From contig JAPEVC010000079.1 in the NCBI GenBank assembly GCA_027946555.1, positions 1 through 64,000 of the forward strand: 64,000 nt of DNA, in the 5' to 3' direction. The notes under the pieces were generated by a model that was given only the letters and a program-made list of their open reading frames with translations, was not told where the DNA came from and searched no databases. This document shows positions 11,888 to 23,100 of this stretch, piece after piece; the stretch's first letter is position 1; each line of letters starts with the position of its first letter. Source of the DNA: Gnomoniopsis sp. IMI 355080. Lineage: Eukaryota; Ascomycota; Sordariomycetes; Diaporthales; Gnomoniaceae. Both the position numbers and the translations under genes were made by a program.

Positions 11888-12417
11888 GAACTGCCGGAAT
11901 CTGGGCAACATTACACACTGCATGAATAGATAGCAGCTCCATGTAAATTAAAGAGAGAATACGAGGCCTTGTCACTCTATGTTGACATCTAATGCGCTAC
12001 AATTGTGCCTATGATTCAGCATCTCATGGACCGTCACCAGTGGTGACCTAATTCATGCCAACGTATCCAGCAGACCGAATAAGAGAACGAGACGTCCTTG
12101 CGCTAGTACTTGTTTGGCCGCCCGTGCCCGAAGTATGCTGGTGGGCGGAACTTGATTGCTGTTCGCAGCAAAGAGGCAATCTACTATCCTAGTAACTGAC
12201 CAAATGCTAGTAACTGACCGAATGCTCCAGCGTCTGGGGATCAGTCGTGCTTCAATGTTCAAGTATATCTTATTTCGTGACATGAACAAAGGCTAACTAC
12301 ATCGTCTGAACATTAAATTTGAATACCAAAGCAACCCGGTACTGGTACCATCAACTCCTCGCTTTGCGTTGTATTCGGACTAAAGCCGCAACATGCTGAC
12401 CTTTCCACACTTTGCTT
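11888..12417. other. intergenic region between convergent 3' ends
   Basis: A 530-bp stretch between the His/Glu-rich gene and the MFS gene, both ending here. It contains a perfect-but-one tandem duplication (listed separately) and no supported gene. Confidence 0.5.
12189..12224. repeat. 18-bp tandem duplication
   Basis: CTAGTAACTGACCAAATG is followed directly by CTAGTAACTGACCGAATG; the copies differ at one base. This looks like a recent local duplication and has no obvious function. Confidence 0.8.
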
Positions 12418-14244
12418 CTATAACTTGATGTCGAACCTGGGATTTAACCGCAGCTTCTCACCCCACAGTCCCAAGCACACAGGTACAGGCGCCAACACCA
12501 AGGCCAGGAAGCCCAAAAGCGAATTGCCCCAACCTAGGCCAATGGCATCGTACAGGCCCAGCCCAGCTAACGGCAAGAGTGCACCCACCGTACTCCTCAA
12601 TACCGTGTTTGCGGCGCTGACGGACGCGGCATTGGTCGGGAAGCTCTCGATGAGGTACGTCTGCACACACATTGTGATCATGATCATTCCGATGCTCATG
12701 ATTGCGCTGCCAATCATGGGCGCGATCCAGTGCACCTTGTAGTATGATGTCCAGCCATAAATGAAGAGCCCTATTGGGACCAGGAGACTGCCTGGTCCCA
12801 CCATCATCCAGTGCAGCCGCGTCTCAGGCCTCTCACGGTTCTGATCCGCAGCGGCCTTCCAGATCTTGTCGCTGAGGTTGCCCACAATTGCCAACCCCAT
12901 CAACATGCCAATGCCCGAGGCGAGGAAGGACAGCCCGGCGCCAACAGACGAGAAGCCATATTGGCCCTCGTAGACGAAAGTGAATGTCGTGAAGAGGATA
13001 TACATGAGGCCGTAAAGAGTAGCAATGTATATCGCGCATACGGTGACGATTGGTTGAAGAACCAGCATTCGCACAGGTCGGACGAGCGACATCAAGAAGA
13101 TTTGCTTAGCTGTCCGCGTCTCGCCTACTGCGCGCTCGGCCGTGTAGTGCCACCTCTCATCACCCGTCTCCTTTCGCAGCTTGGCGGCTTTGCTTCGGAG
13201 AAGCGCGGGGCTATAAGTCTCGCGTAGGACAAAGAAAGCTACGATCGTCGTTGCTCCGGCCTAGTAAATCAACTGTCAGTCAAGGCCATTGTAGACGTTG
13301 GCGCTGGGTGGCGAGGAATTTGGAGGCTGCTTACAGCTATGACCACGATCCAGAAGGCCCACCTCCAGCTCAAATCTTCGACAACGAAGCCTGCAACGAC
13401 AGGGCCAATTGAAGGGCCCAGCATGGGTCCCAGACTCCAGATGGACATGGCCCGGCCGCGCCATTCTGCAGGCATAATGTCTGCAATACTTCCGGCGCCA
13501 CAGGTCACGACCGCGACGCCCGCAAAGCCGGACAAGAAACGGAAGGCGATCAGCATGCCCATGTTGGTGGACAGGGCGCATCCCATACTGAAAATCACAA
13601 AAAGGACGTTGCAGACATGGTAGATGGGATTGCGGCCGTAGATCTCGGACATCGGCGCGATGACAAGTGGGCCAAACGCGAATCCGAGTACAAAGACCGA
13701 CACGACGAAAGTTGCGGTCAAGTTATCGTAATCGTTGAACTCGGCCTGGATGGCGGGTACGCCAGGCGCAAATATCGAGGAAGCGAGAGGTCTAGAAATA
13801 TTACATGTGAGTATTGCCCATGATTTTTTTGGCACTGAAATTTTTAAGTTTGGCGAGTACTGACGTTAGAAGAGTAATCCACGAAAGGAATACAACCAGA
13901 AACCATTTCCGGCCCATTCCCCAGTTCATCGGGTTTTCCTTGTCGCCCTCTTCCCATTGCACCAAAAAAGGGTCCTTACTTCGCCTACTGCCACTGCTCC
14001 GAGCCTTTTCGAGATCCGTGCCAATGTCTTGCGCAGCATCTCTTTCTATATCCGGATCTTGCTTTTGGTTGAGGCCATTTGATGTCGCCGCCGCCGTCGA
14101 TTGGTTTGTTAATGACCGTGCAAGGTCAAAGGTGCTCTGGTCCATCGGTGGTTGTGTTGCGGTCGGAGACTGTTTGGGAAAGCGGTCACTGGAGATAAGA
14201 GTATCTTGGGGAGGTTTAATTTCAAGGTTCTTGTTACACTGCAT
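12418..14244 (-). CDS. MFS multidrug exporter (DHA1 type)
   Basis: Three exons (14244-13865, 13791-13335, 13260-12418) with introns of 73 and 74 bp give about 559 residues. The first junction (AC|GTCAGT...TTTCTAG|A) restores the TM1 sequence TLLTPLASSIFAPGVPAI. A long hydrophilic, Ser/Gln-rich N-terminus precedes twelve predicted TM helices. The DHA1 motif-A loop is seen as APMSEIYGRNPIY, and motif-C-like GPMLGPSIGPVVAG lies in TM5. This matches fungal fluconazole/polyamine-type proton antiporters. It is the outermost gene of the metabolite cluster, about 600 bp from the NRPS-like gene and on the same strand, so it probably exports the product or an intermediate. An alternative start at the Met of MDQSTFDL, about 33 codons in, is possible. 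Confidence 0.9.
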
Positions 14245-14847
14245 GATTTGGACGTGGACTGCGTTACAACTTTATATGAATATGTATGTCCCTGGTTTCG
14301 TCTACAATTGTATTTAAACGAATGCGCCTCGCGTTGTAAAAAGAAGAAAATGGTGGTGGAGCTCGCTTCCTACAGAACCTACTAGTAGAATGGCATTGTT
14401 CACCGAGGTCATTTGGCCGGTCGCTCTCGTATTCGGACCGCTGGCGGGCATGGCAACGGCACCCCGAATACTCGGAGACAACGCCGGAGCGTGAATACTA
14501 TCCGGCCCGTACGCCGGGGCTTTGAGACCTACCGGAGGTCTGGAATGTGCCATCAATCATTCCAAGTTGGGGTCACGGTGGTCCAGAACAATTTTGTGTT
14601 CATTGGTATACAAGGGTCCTATGAGTGAGGTTCTACGATTGATAAGTACCCTTGGCCTTCAGCATGCGATTCAGGCACGCGGGGCACGCAAACCGCATGC
14701 TACCTATCGACTTGCTGTCTAGGGATTGGGGTCGTATGTGGGTCGTGGGATTCCTTATACTAGTACAGTACTCAGATTATGCACCCTGTCAATCCTCGAA
14801 CTTCCTTTATTGGATATTTCGGGGCCGAACAACTTCTCTGTTCAGTT
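14245..14847. other. spacer between MFS exporter and NRPS-like gene
   Basis: A 603-bp stretch holding the MFS promoter and the NRPS-like 3' end. No supported gene and no strong TATA element was seen. Confidence 0.45.
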
Positions 14848-17800
14848 CTACAGACCCCAGCCATTTATCCACCGGTCCATCTGCTTCGGTGTGATTGGTC
14901 CCAAGTCCGCGGCTGTCTTGCTGCCAAGCACGAGTTTGTCCGTGGCAAATTTTAAGCCGCTGCCCTCCTCGCCGCCCAGGAAGCTCTTGTAGAAATCGAG
15001 TAATTTGACACCTGGATTCTGGTCCAGTATTTGTGCGCTCGTATCCTTCGTTGCCTCCAGTCGACCAACCCACTCTCTCAACGGCACCACTTGAGGTGCC
15101 GCACGCTTCAGCGCTGGAAGCAGTTCACCCCAAGTGGTGACTTGCGGATTTACGACATTGTAAACCACTGTCTCCGATCCATTGGGCTCGGACCGATGCT
15201 TTTCGAGGGCATCGATCAGCTCGCTCATAATGTTGCCGAGTGCGTCGACAGGAACAAAGTCTACACCATTCGTCCAAAACCCGATACCATCCGGTGCAGC
15301 GCCAAGAAACTTGGAGCTGACTATGATAGATGGGAGCCACTCCCAGACGTTCCATTTGCCAGAGCCCGTAAGGGGCCCAGCAACCTGACCGACGCGCAGC
15401 ACTCCTGTTGCAGCGGGCGTTCCGATCTTGGCTGACTCTTGTGCGAAAACATGTGTCATCCGTTCGCAAATGAATTTCGCTGAGCCATAGCCCTCCATGG
15501 CCAGGTGCTTGACCTCGTCATGATCGAGAATAACCTCGGGAACAACATCCCTGGGCACACTGCTCGCCGCCGCTGAGACGCTGGAAACGACCAAAAAGGA
15601 TGGATGCCGCTTGCCAATGCGCACCACCTCGAGAAGGTTGAGCATCCCCACGAATTGGGGCTCAAATTGCTGCACAGTCATCAGGAAGTTGACCGGGAAA
15701 GCATTATGTATAATTGATGTTGTCTCGTGCACCAGAGTGGCGTACTCTCCATCTGTGAGACCCAGTCGGGGAGCTGCGACATTGATGTTCATGAAAACGA
15801 CACGTCCCTGCTCGACTGCTGTCTCGAGTCCCGAGAGACCTCGCGATCGCAGTGCCACAGCTTGTTTGTCCATTGCATCCGATGCTCGGTTAAGGCAGAT
15901 GACCTTCGCGACGTCGGTTCTGGCCAGCAAAGTCGCGAGGAGGTAGCTTCCCATCGATCCCGTGGTGCCAGTCACTGCAACAACATGCCCTTGGCTATGA
16001 CCGTTTGTGACGGTTCCGTTGAGCCCATTCTGGCTGGACTGATTCTCGAAGAGCTTCCGCACCTCGGCCTCGTATTTATCCAGGAGTGCCACAACGTTGA
16101 AAGCATCGTCTGGGCTGTTGTCTCCGTTGCTCGTTTCATTTAACATCGAGTCTAGCTTCTGTGCCATCTGAGTTGCTGTGGGCTTCTCATAGATGAGCCT
16201 GATATTGATGTCGTTCAGCTTCGCTTCGGAAACACCCTTGGCTCGAAGGGCGGCCTTGAGACGGGAAGAAACAGTGGCTATCGCAAAAGAGTCCATGCCA
16301 TGCGCAAAGACATCGTCGTCTGGGCCAATATCCTTGAGTTCCAGTGTCTGAGCGTACAGATGCCTTAGGAACGGAACAAAGTCCTTTGTTGTAGTTGATT
16401 CCAAACCCAGTAAGCCCTGTGTAAGCAATCCCTGCTCGGACTCGGTGTACATCCTGTCGATTCTCTCCTCGTATCTCGCAAGTGTGAGTTGACGCTGAAT
16501 GCTCCCCTTTGGAGCTCTCGCAAAAGGCTCATCCTTCGCGGAGAACAAGATAAGCTCCTTGGGAATGCGTCCAAACTTGGGCGCCTTGTGGTTTGCCTCC
16601 TCAATGACAGGCCAAACCTTCTCCACCATTCGTTGGCGCCACTCCCGCTCATCCTGTGGTGATTGAAATCCTTGTGCTGGGTAGCACTTGGGGTCCAGCT
16701 CGATGAGCAGACACAATCTGAACCGCCTGCCACCTGCAACGATAACGGCATCAACATCAGGGTGACCACCGATGGTGTCTTCTGTACCCTTCGGATCAAA
16801 TTTCAATCCATTTGACATGGCGATCCAGTTGTCTGCTCGACCTCGGTAGACCCACCATCCGGGTTGTCCCTCCGCGGGAGAGAACATATCCTTGGTGCGA
16901 TACTCAGTTAGGTCCGGATAGCTGTGGAAAAATAGATAGGTTTTGTCAATGAGTTCGGTCCGGGGAAACACAAGCTCGAAGAGCCCCGGCTCCACCTCCT
17001 CCATCCTGTGACCGAGCTGTGGGAAATTGAACGAGTTCCAATGGGCACTGTCGTTTGTTGTCTCCATATGAAAGAAGCCTCCCTCGGTGGACCCGATCAT
17101 AGTCATTAGATGGGGAATAGTCTGAGCGAGCTTTTCTCCCGCTGCAGGATTCATGGGGCCTCCGCCGTATCCAACGTGTTCCAATCGAGACAATTCTTCC
17201 ATAGCATCCGGTTGTTTCAGCATATTTTCCAGGACCGATGGTGGGAAGATGCCAACGTTTGGACGTGTGACTCGTAGGAATCCAGTCACGTTTTCGGGAG
17301 TCAGTCGCATGCCTGGCACCGGAGCAGTGACAGTCAAGGCACCACTCACAATGCTACCCATAAGTGAGAGCATACCGCCAGCCTAGTATTCGGGTTAGTA
17401 ATCTTGAAACTCAAAGATTATCGGAACAAGATTTCTCACATGGTAAAATGGGAACATGAGTGCGGTTCTCTTATTTGCGCCGAAAACCTGCTGGTATATG
17501 GTCTCTTCTGGAGAGTCGTCCGCTCGTAGGCTGCGGTCTGACTGGGATGCAAAAATGGGAATGGCGGAATGAGTCCAATAGATGGGCCTTCGACGATCAA
17601 AGAAGTCAGCGTCAAGATGAGCAGAATATGAAAGAGGGTAAGTGCCCAGGTGACATCTTCTTTGAAATATAAGCGGACATGAAGCCATACTTTGGGTGAC
17701 CAGTGGTACCAGAGGTGTGTAGTCCAAGGAACCTCTTGTCCCGGACTTGTTCGAAAGTGTGTTCGAAAGGGAAGACGTCTGCCGTCTCTCGGCTCATCAA

Positions 17801-18300
17801 GTCGTCGAATTTTGGTGTTTCAACCCAGCGCAGGTCATCCTTGGTGGCACTATGGAGAGCCTCAAGCATATCAAAGCTTTCCGGGCTGAACAGTAGTGTC
17901 TTTGCAGCGACATCATGGAATAGAAGTTGGTTCGCTCCAACAGTGTTGCTTGGGGAGGGCAGAATCACCTGAACCAGTCTTAGTCCAAATCTCTGCACTG
18001 TGAGGATGTGCAGAAACTTACACATTTTCCTGCTTTCATTGCGGCGATTGCCCAGATGAGGTATCTCAGGTCCATGCGTCCCATATACAAGACCTTTTCT
18101 TCATCGGGAGCCAGAGTCTTCTCCAGCAACCAGGCTGCTCGGTTTGAGGCATTTTCGATGTCCGCGTGTGTAAATTCGTAGACGATACCTTCTGGGTTGG
18201 CGAGTACAATGAAAGGTGTCTTTTGTTGGACCTTCTCCCTTCTGATCAAATTCGGAAGAAGACCACGCTCCGTAGTCCACCAGTCATTGGAGTTTTCCAT
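14848..18300 (-). CDS. NRPS-like A-T-R enzyme (adenylate-forming carboxylate reductase)
   Basis: Four exons (18300-18022, 17968-17691, 17587-17440, 17382-14848) with introns of 53, 103 and 57 bp give about 1079 residues starting MENSNDWW. Domains in order: adenylation (~1-560), with the nucleotide loop HTSGTTGHPKP (~176-186) rebuilt across an intron, GYGGGPMNP and GSTEGG; a carrier domain with the phosphopantetheine Ser in HGMDSFA (~600); and a C-terminal SDR-type thioester reductase with TGTTGSMGS (~706) and the catalytic YGSAK (~867). There is no condensation domain. Enzymes of this layout activate a carboxylic acid with ATP, load it on the carrier and release it with NADPH as an aldehyde, sometimes onward to an alcohol. 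Lying between an exporter and an HR-PKS, it probably reduces the polyketide acid or a small partner acid. The substrate cannot be read from sequence. Confidence 0.93.
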
Positions 18301-18460
18301 GACTTTTATGTGAACAATTCTCGAGGTCACAGCAGAGTTACTACGGAGAGAGATTCGCTGATAGCTGGGATTACCACTTCACAAACATCTACCGGTTCAA
18401 ACTTTTGTGCGCATCAAAGGTTGAGCATGTTCTGCGGCCCTACTTGAGAAGACCGACAAG

Positions 18461-18468
18461 CTTTTATA
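18461..18468 (-). promoter_or_regulatory. TATA-like element of the NRPS-like gene
   Basis: On the minus strand this reads TATAAAAG, about 160 bp upstream of the ATG at 18300. Confidence 0.5.
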
Positions 18469-19623
18469 AAATCGACGCCATTGTAGAAGCATTTTGACAA
18501 AATACCCCTTTAAACCCCATCATTGTATGGGCCAGGAAGTGTTCAATAATCATGTCTCGTAGCTTGATGCATAATGCGGCCCGAGTGTATCATCATTGAC
18601 GTCTTTCCTTCAATAATTGTGGATCATCGGACCCATCGACATTCGGCGCGAAGGCGCGAGTGTCGCGAATCCGCGAATCTCGCGCACTCATATGCCTTAC
18701 TACAACTCTTGTTTTCATAGCCGCGAAACCGTACGTACCTTCAAAAAGCGAATAGAGTTCGGCAATTAGCGTTTTGCCCTGATTGAATGACTGCCCCTTG
18801 CGCCATTTGTGGTTTTCACTTTGTGGCTCACTTCGAGGTTGTCTAGTCTTGCAATCTCCATATCTCCCATTCGCTATGCGGTGGTCAGCAAGTGCGTTGA
18901 AGGCTGCCGTTAATACATAATATATTGCCATGAATTCGAAATCATTGATACCAAGTGTAATACCGAAAAGGTATCTTTTCGTTCATACAGAGCGGGTAAG
19001 CATACTTAGACGTTACGTGTGTCGCCGATCCGACGGGTAATAAAGAGAGTCTCATTCGCGAAGGAGATGAATTTCTTTCAGAGTCCCATTGCATCGATGT
19101 GACCTTGTTTATCGACCTATTGACCTGCAGAGTGACGAGTCCCTTGAAAATGACAGCAGCGATTACACTTCACATCCCCAGGGTTCGGCATTCGGGACAT
19201 GGTGTATTGGCCGGGCACGGAGCCGGGAGAAAGGTTTTACTTTGGCCAGACTGCGGGTCCAAGATTTGCCACCACCATTGGGAATATGATATCTTAAACT
19301 ATCGTTCATTCGTATCAATGCACCCCGAAAACAAGGAAGACAAACTTGCGGCTTCGGGTACAGCTCGCCCCCGAGGCTGAACACGATCATGCCTGCATTT
19401 AGGGGATGTGTATAGACTAGCAATGGAGCAATGCGTTGCTCAGGTACGTTAGCCTGCACAGAAGTGAAAGGCACTACTAGAATGTATAACATACCAATCA
19501 AGCGCCTTATAAGGCATAAGTTGGCACGTTTTGGTACGCGATATTTACTTGATAGACCAACAAGCGTCGTATAACGAGGGCCCTCTCAGCGAGCAACACC
19601 CTCAAGTCCCCTGTTTCATTTTA

Positions 19624-19636
19624 CCCCCCCCCCCCC
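19624..19636. repeat. poly-C tract (13 nt)
   Basis: A homopolymer between the NRPS-like and PKS genes. Its exact length is vulnerable to sequencing error. Confidence 0.8.
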
Positions 19637-20125
19637 AATAAAGCCTGAAAAGAGGCATAGACCACAGTAAAATTGTGCAACAGGGCTTCTTCAATTTCAC
19701 CATGTCCGCCTTCCCGCTGTATACAGCCTATATTCGAATCCCACGGTGAATTGGAAGGGCAGACATTGTATGCATTGACCAAGCACTATATCTAGTGAAT
19801 AGCACATCTTTGGGGACTCCAAACCCGGCAAGGAATTGCCTGATGATCGAGGCTTCTCTCGGCGGCCACATTAAGCTATGCGTTGATATCGTACATGATT
19901 ACTCATGTATGCGTCAGTCAGTATTCCCCCTTGAAGAGGAGCGTAGGGAGAAAAGTATTGGTCTCTGAAAGCATTATTGTACTATCAATATCTGTCTAGG
20001 TGATGCTGTATTATGTACAAACCGGAAATTCATGTAACGAAAATGCAAACTCAAAATGATAATCAAAGGCTGGGATATGCATGCTTAATTAGATATAGCC
20101 TTCCAGATTTGAGCTTGAATACGAG

Positions 20126-23100
20126 TTAGTCGGCGAACTGGCACAGCTTCGATTTCCGACACACGATTGTGCTAAGCGTCTGGATGCTCCCACTGCTCAA
20201 CAGTTCCAGCACTTGTAGGCTCGCCTCATACTGCCGTGCGATAAAGTTGCGCACTTCGATAGCAACTAAGGAATCCAATGGATAATGGCTCAAATTCCTG
20301 GTCACGTCAAGCTCTTCAGGCTCCATCATCAAAACCACTGCAATCTTAGCCACTAAGCCGCGACAGACGACGTCTTCGGCTTCAGACTGAGTCAGCTTCG
20401 GACTCAATACAGTCGCGCCATTCTCTGCCTCGTTGGAATCTTCGCCTGCTTCCAAATCCACGTCGCCAAGAATGCGAGTGAATTTCTCATCACCCGCCCA
20501 GAAAGGCTGCGGTCGGCGGCCCTTGACAGCCACGCCTGTGATAACATGATGCTGGCAAAAAGCTGTTTCGCCAGTCAGAGCAGCGTACAGAAGTGCCAAC
20601 ACCTCAGCTTCACAGATAGTGTTGCCAGAGTCGCCACCTAGGTTGCGGATGACGTCTTCTGCCCGTGACGCGCCACTCTCTGAATCAGCAAGGTAACCAG
20701 CGTCCGAGACGGCGGCCAGAGCAAGGGAGACGGCTGGGAGACCTCTTGATAGACGGTGCTGGACTAGAGCGTCAAGATAGGTATTCGCAGCCGCGTACGC
20801 GGCTTGGCCCCTGTTCCCAACAATAGCGGCGACGGAAGAGATGGCGACGAAGAAGTCGAGCTTGCAGTGATTGTCGCTGCCGTCTAATGCGCGGTGAAGA
20901 TTCCATGCTCCTTGGACTTTTGATTCGATGACATCCTTGTATTCTGCGTGGCTCATCTTTTCGAAGAGCACATCGCGTAGAACCATGGCGCTGTGAATCA
21001 CACCACATACGGGCGGGAGCTTTGCGTCATTGGAAACCCAGGTAAGAAGAGTTGATACGCTCTTCTCGTTGGAAATGTCACATTGTTGGACAAGTACTTG
21101 CGCACCTGATGCTTCCGCCTCATCCATCAATGCCTGCACAGCTGTGGTGATCGTCGCGCGTCTAGATAGAAGCACGATGTAACGTGCCCCATTCTGCATC
21201 ATCCAACGGGCCATACTCCGGCCCAAACCGCCCGTGCCGCCCACAATAATGTAGGAGGCATCGGCCTTAAGTATGTTCGTGGATGCGAGGGCTGGGTGAG
21301 GAGGTGCCAGAACAAGGTCATCAATCTGGGGTACTACTACGAATTTCTTGGCGTTCTTTTCTGTATCATGAACCTTGTTCAAGGCTTCATGAGCTCGAGA
21401 ATATGGCAGGGTCTCCACACCCTGGATCTTGGTGAGTTTGTCCCCATCAAACATAGAAATTAGCTGCTTGAAAACACGGTCGAGAACTTGTGGCCTTTCA
21501 CGTCCGAGAGCCAGCATATCGACGGTAATGTAGGATGCATTGGTCGGTGCTGTAAGCTCGTCCAATAACGATGAGGGCTGGACTCCATGAAGATTATGGC
21601 GGGTGCCACTTTCCTGACTGCTGGAGAGAGATGGCCCCTGGACATGCACATGACATCCGAATGGAGCCACACATGCCTTCAGCAAAGCCTCCAGGTGTGG
21701 ATTTCGCGATTGAGGGTGGAGCAAGTCGAGGACGACGTCAAAGCCATTTCCAAGAGTCGCTTCCTTCAGAGATTCCAATGTCTCGCGACTCTCCCACTGA
21801 GTGCCATCACTGTTCGCATAAGAAGACAACACTCGAGCATTGGGAATAACTCCAGCGTAGTTCTCCGTGATTTTCAGCTTTTCCTCGAGAGATCTGGCCA
21901 GAACGTAAACCTCCGACTTGGCCGTCAGTGCCAGGCAGATTGCGGCTTGGCCTACAGGCTCCGAGGCGCAGGTAATGAGTACGCTTTGCCCAGCCTCAAG
22001 CCGCGCTTGGTTCATGAGCGCATGATAAGCAGTGGTGTAAGCCAAAGGTAGAGCTGCTGCTTCCTCAAAAGTCATCCCGGTTTTCGACGAAGCGATAGAA
22101 TTTCCCGGGGAAAGTGAAAGGGCCATGGAAACCGTGGTTCGTGCGAAATTGCCATAGGCACCAAGAGCATGAGCCTGCTTCATGGCTGTGGTAAGACAGG
22201 CAATTCGGCAGCCCACTTGATACTTCGGATCAGAGACTGCTTTGCCGATTCTGGTCACAACGCCGGATGCTTCTAGGCCCATTTCGCCAAAACGTTGGGA
22301 GGAGGCTGCTATTGCATCATGTGTGTTGACACCCACAGCCATGACTTCGAACTCAATCTCGTCGTGTCCCAGCTCTGAATTACTCGACGATATATCGTCC
22401 ACTAGGCAAACTTCATGGATTATAGCCGGGCCAGAGGAGGCCTTGAGAGGCATATCGGAAACTTCGAACTGCATTCGTAGCGCCCGGCCGTCAGCACTGG
22501 CCTGTCCATAAGGCTGCAGCTCCAAGGCATGAGGATCCGTGCCTCTCTGTACGATGAGATCCATATGGCTGTCGTTGACAACACGCGGCACAAGAAGCTC
22601 ATTCGACCGGTAGGCGAATTCCATATCTCCAAATTTGGCAGAGCCAAACGCAGCCCGGAGGACATCAAGGATGGCCATGGAAATAGTCTCTGAAGTCGAG
22701 CTCAGATCGCAATTCCCTTGCAAGTCCAAATGCGCGAATGGTTTTGTAGTCTCGGACCGGATAGTTCTGCTGAGCCCACTGATCATGTTGGAGCTGGGTT
22801 GTGTTGCGTCGATGTAGGCGCCTTGCGTAATCCAGAGGACCCTATCAGCTTCTGTTGCCAGGGTCTTCAAAGCTTCAAATTGAGACTCATCGGCTTCCGA
22901 AATGAAGGGTCGGTCAATTTCTGTCAACACGATACAAGTCTTCCCAGCTATGAGTTGTCGCAGACTTTCTGAAGCCTTCGTACAGCCTGAATTAAAGACG
23001 CTTTCCTCCAACGCAGGAAGTCTCGATGTCTCCGACTCGAGATTCACAGCCAACTGACTCGCCAAGAGATATGTCAGGCTGTCCGCGTCGTTGTACAATA

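Larger units (their letters stand above)
18301..20125. other. intergenic region between NRPS-like gene and PKS
   Basis: 1.8 kb without a credible gene. The NRPS-like promoter sits at the left, with a TATA-like element at 18461-18468. A run of 13 C lies at 19624-19636. The PKS 3' UTR lies at the right end, where the sequence is AT-rich. A frame at 18593-18931 has no family resemblance. Confidence 0.5.

Noticed and set aside
18593..18931. Minus-strand frame between the NRPS-like gene and the PKS
   Set aside because: No family resemblance and no flanking splice or promoter signals.
19725..19760. TTCGAATCC resembling a tRNA B box
   Set aside because: The bases either side do not form a T stem and no acceptor or D arm can be drawn around it.
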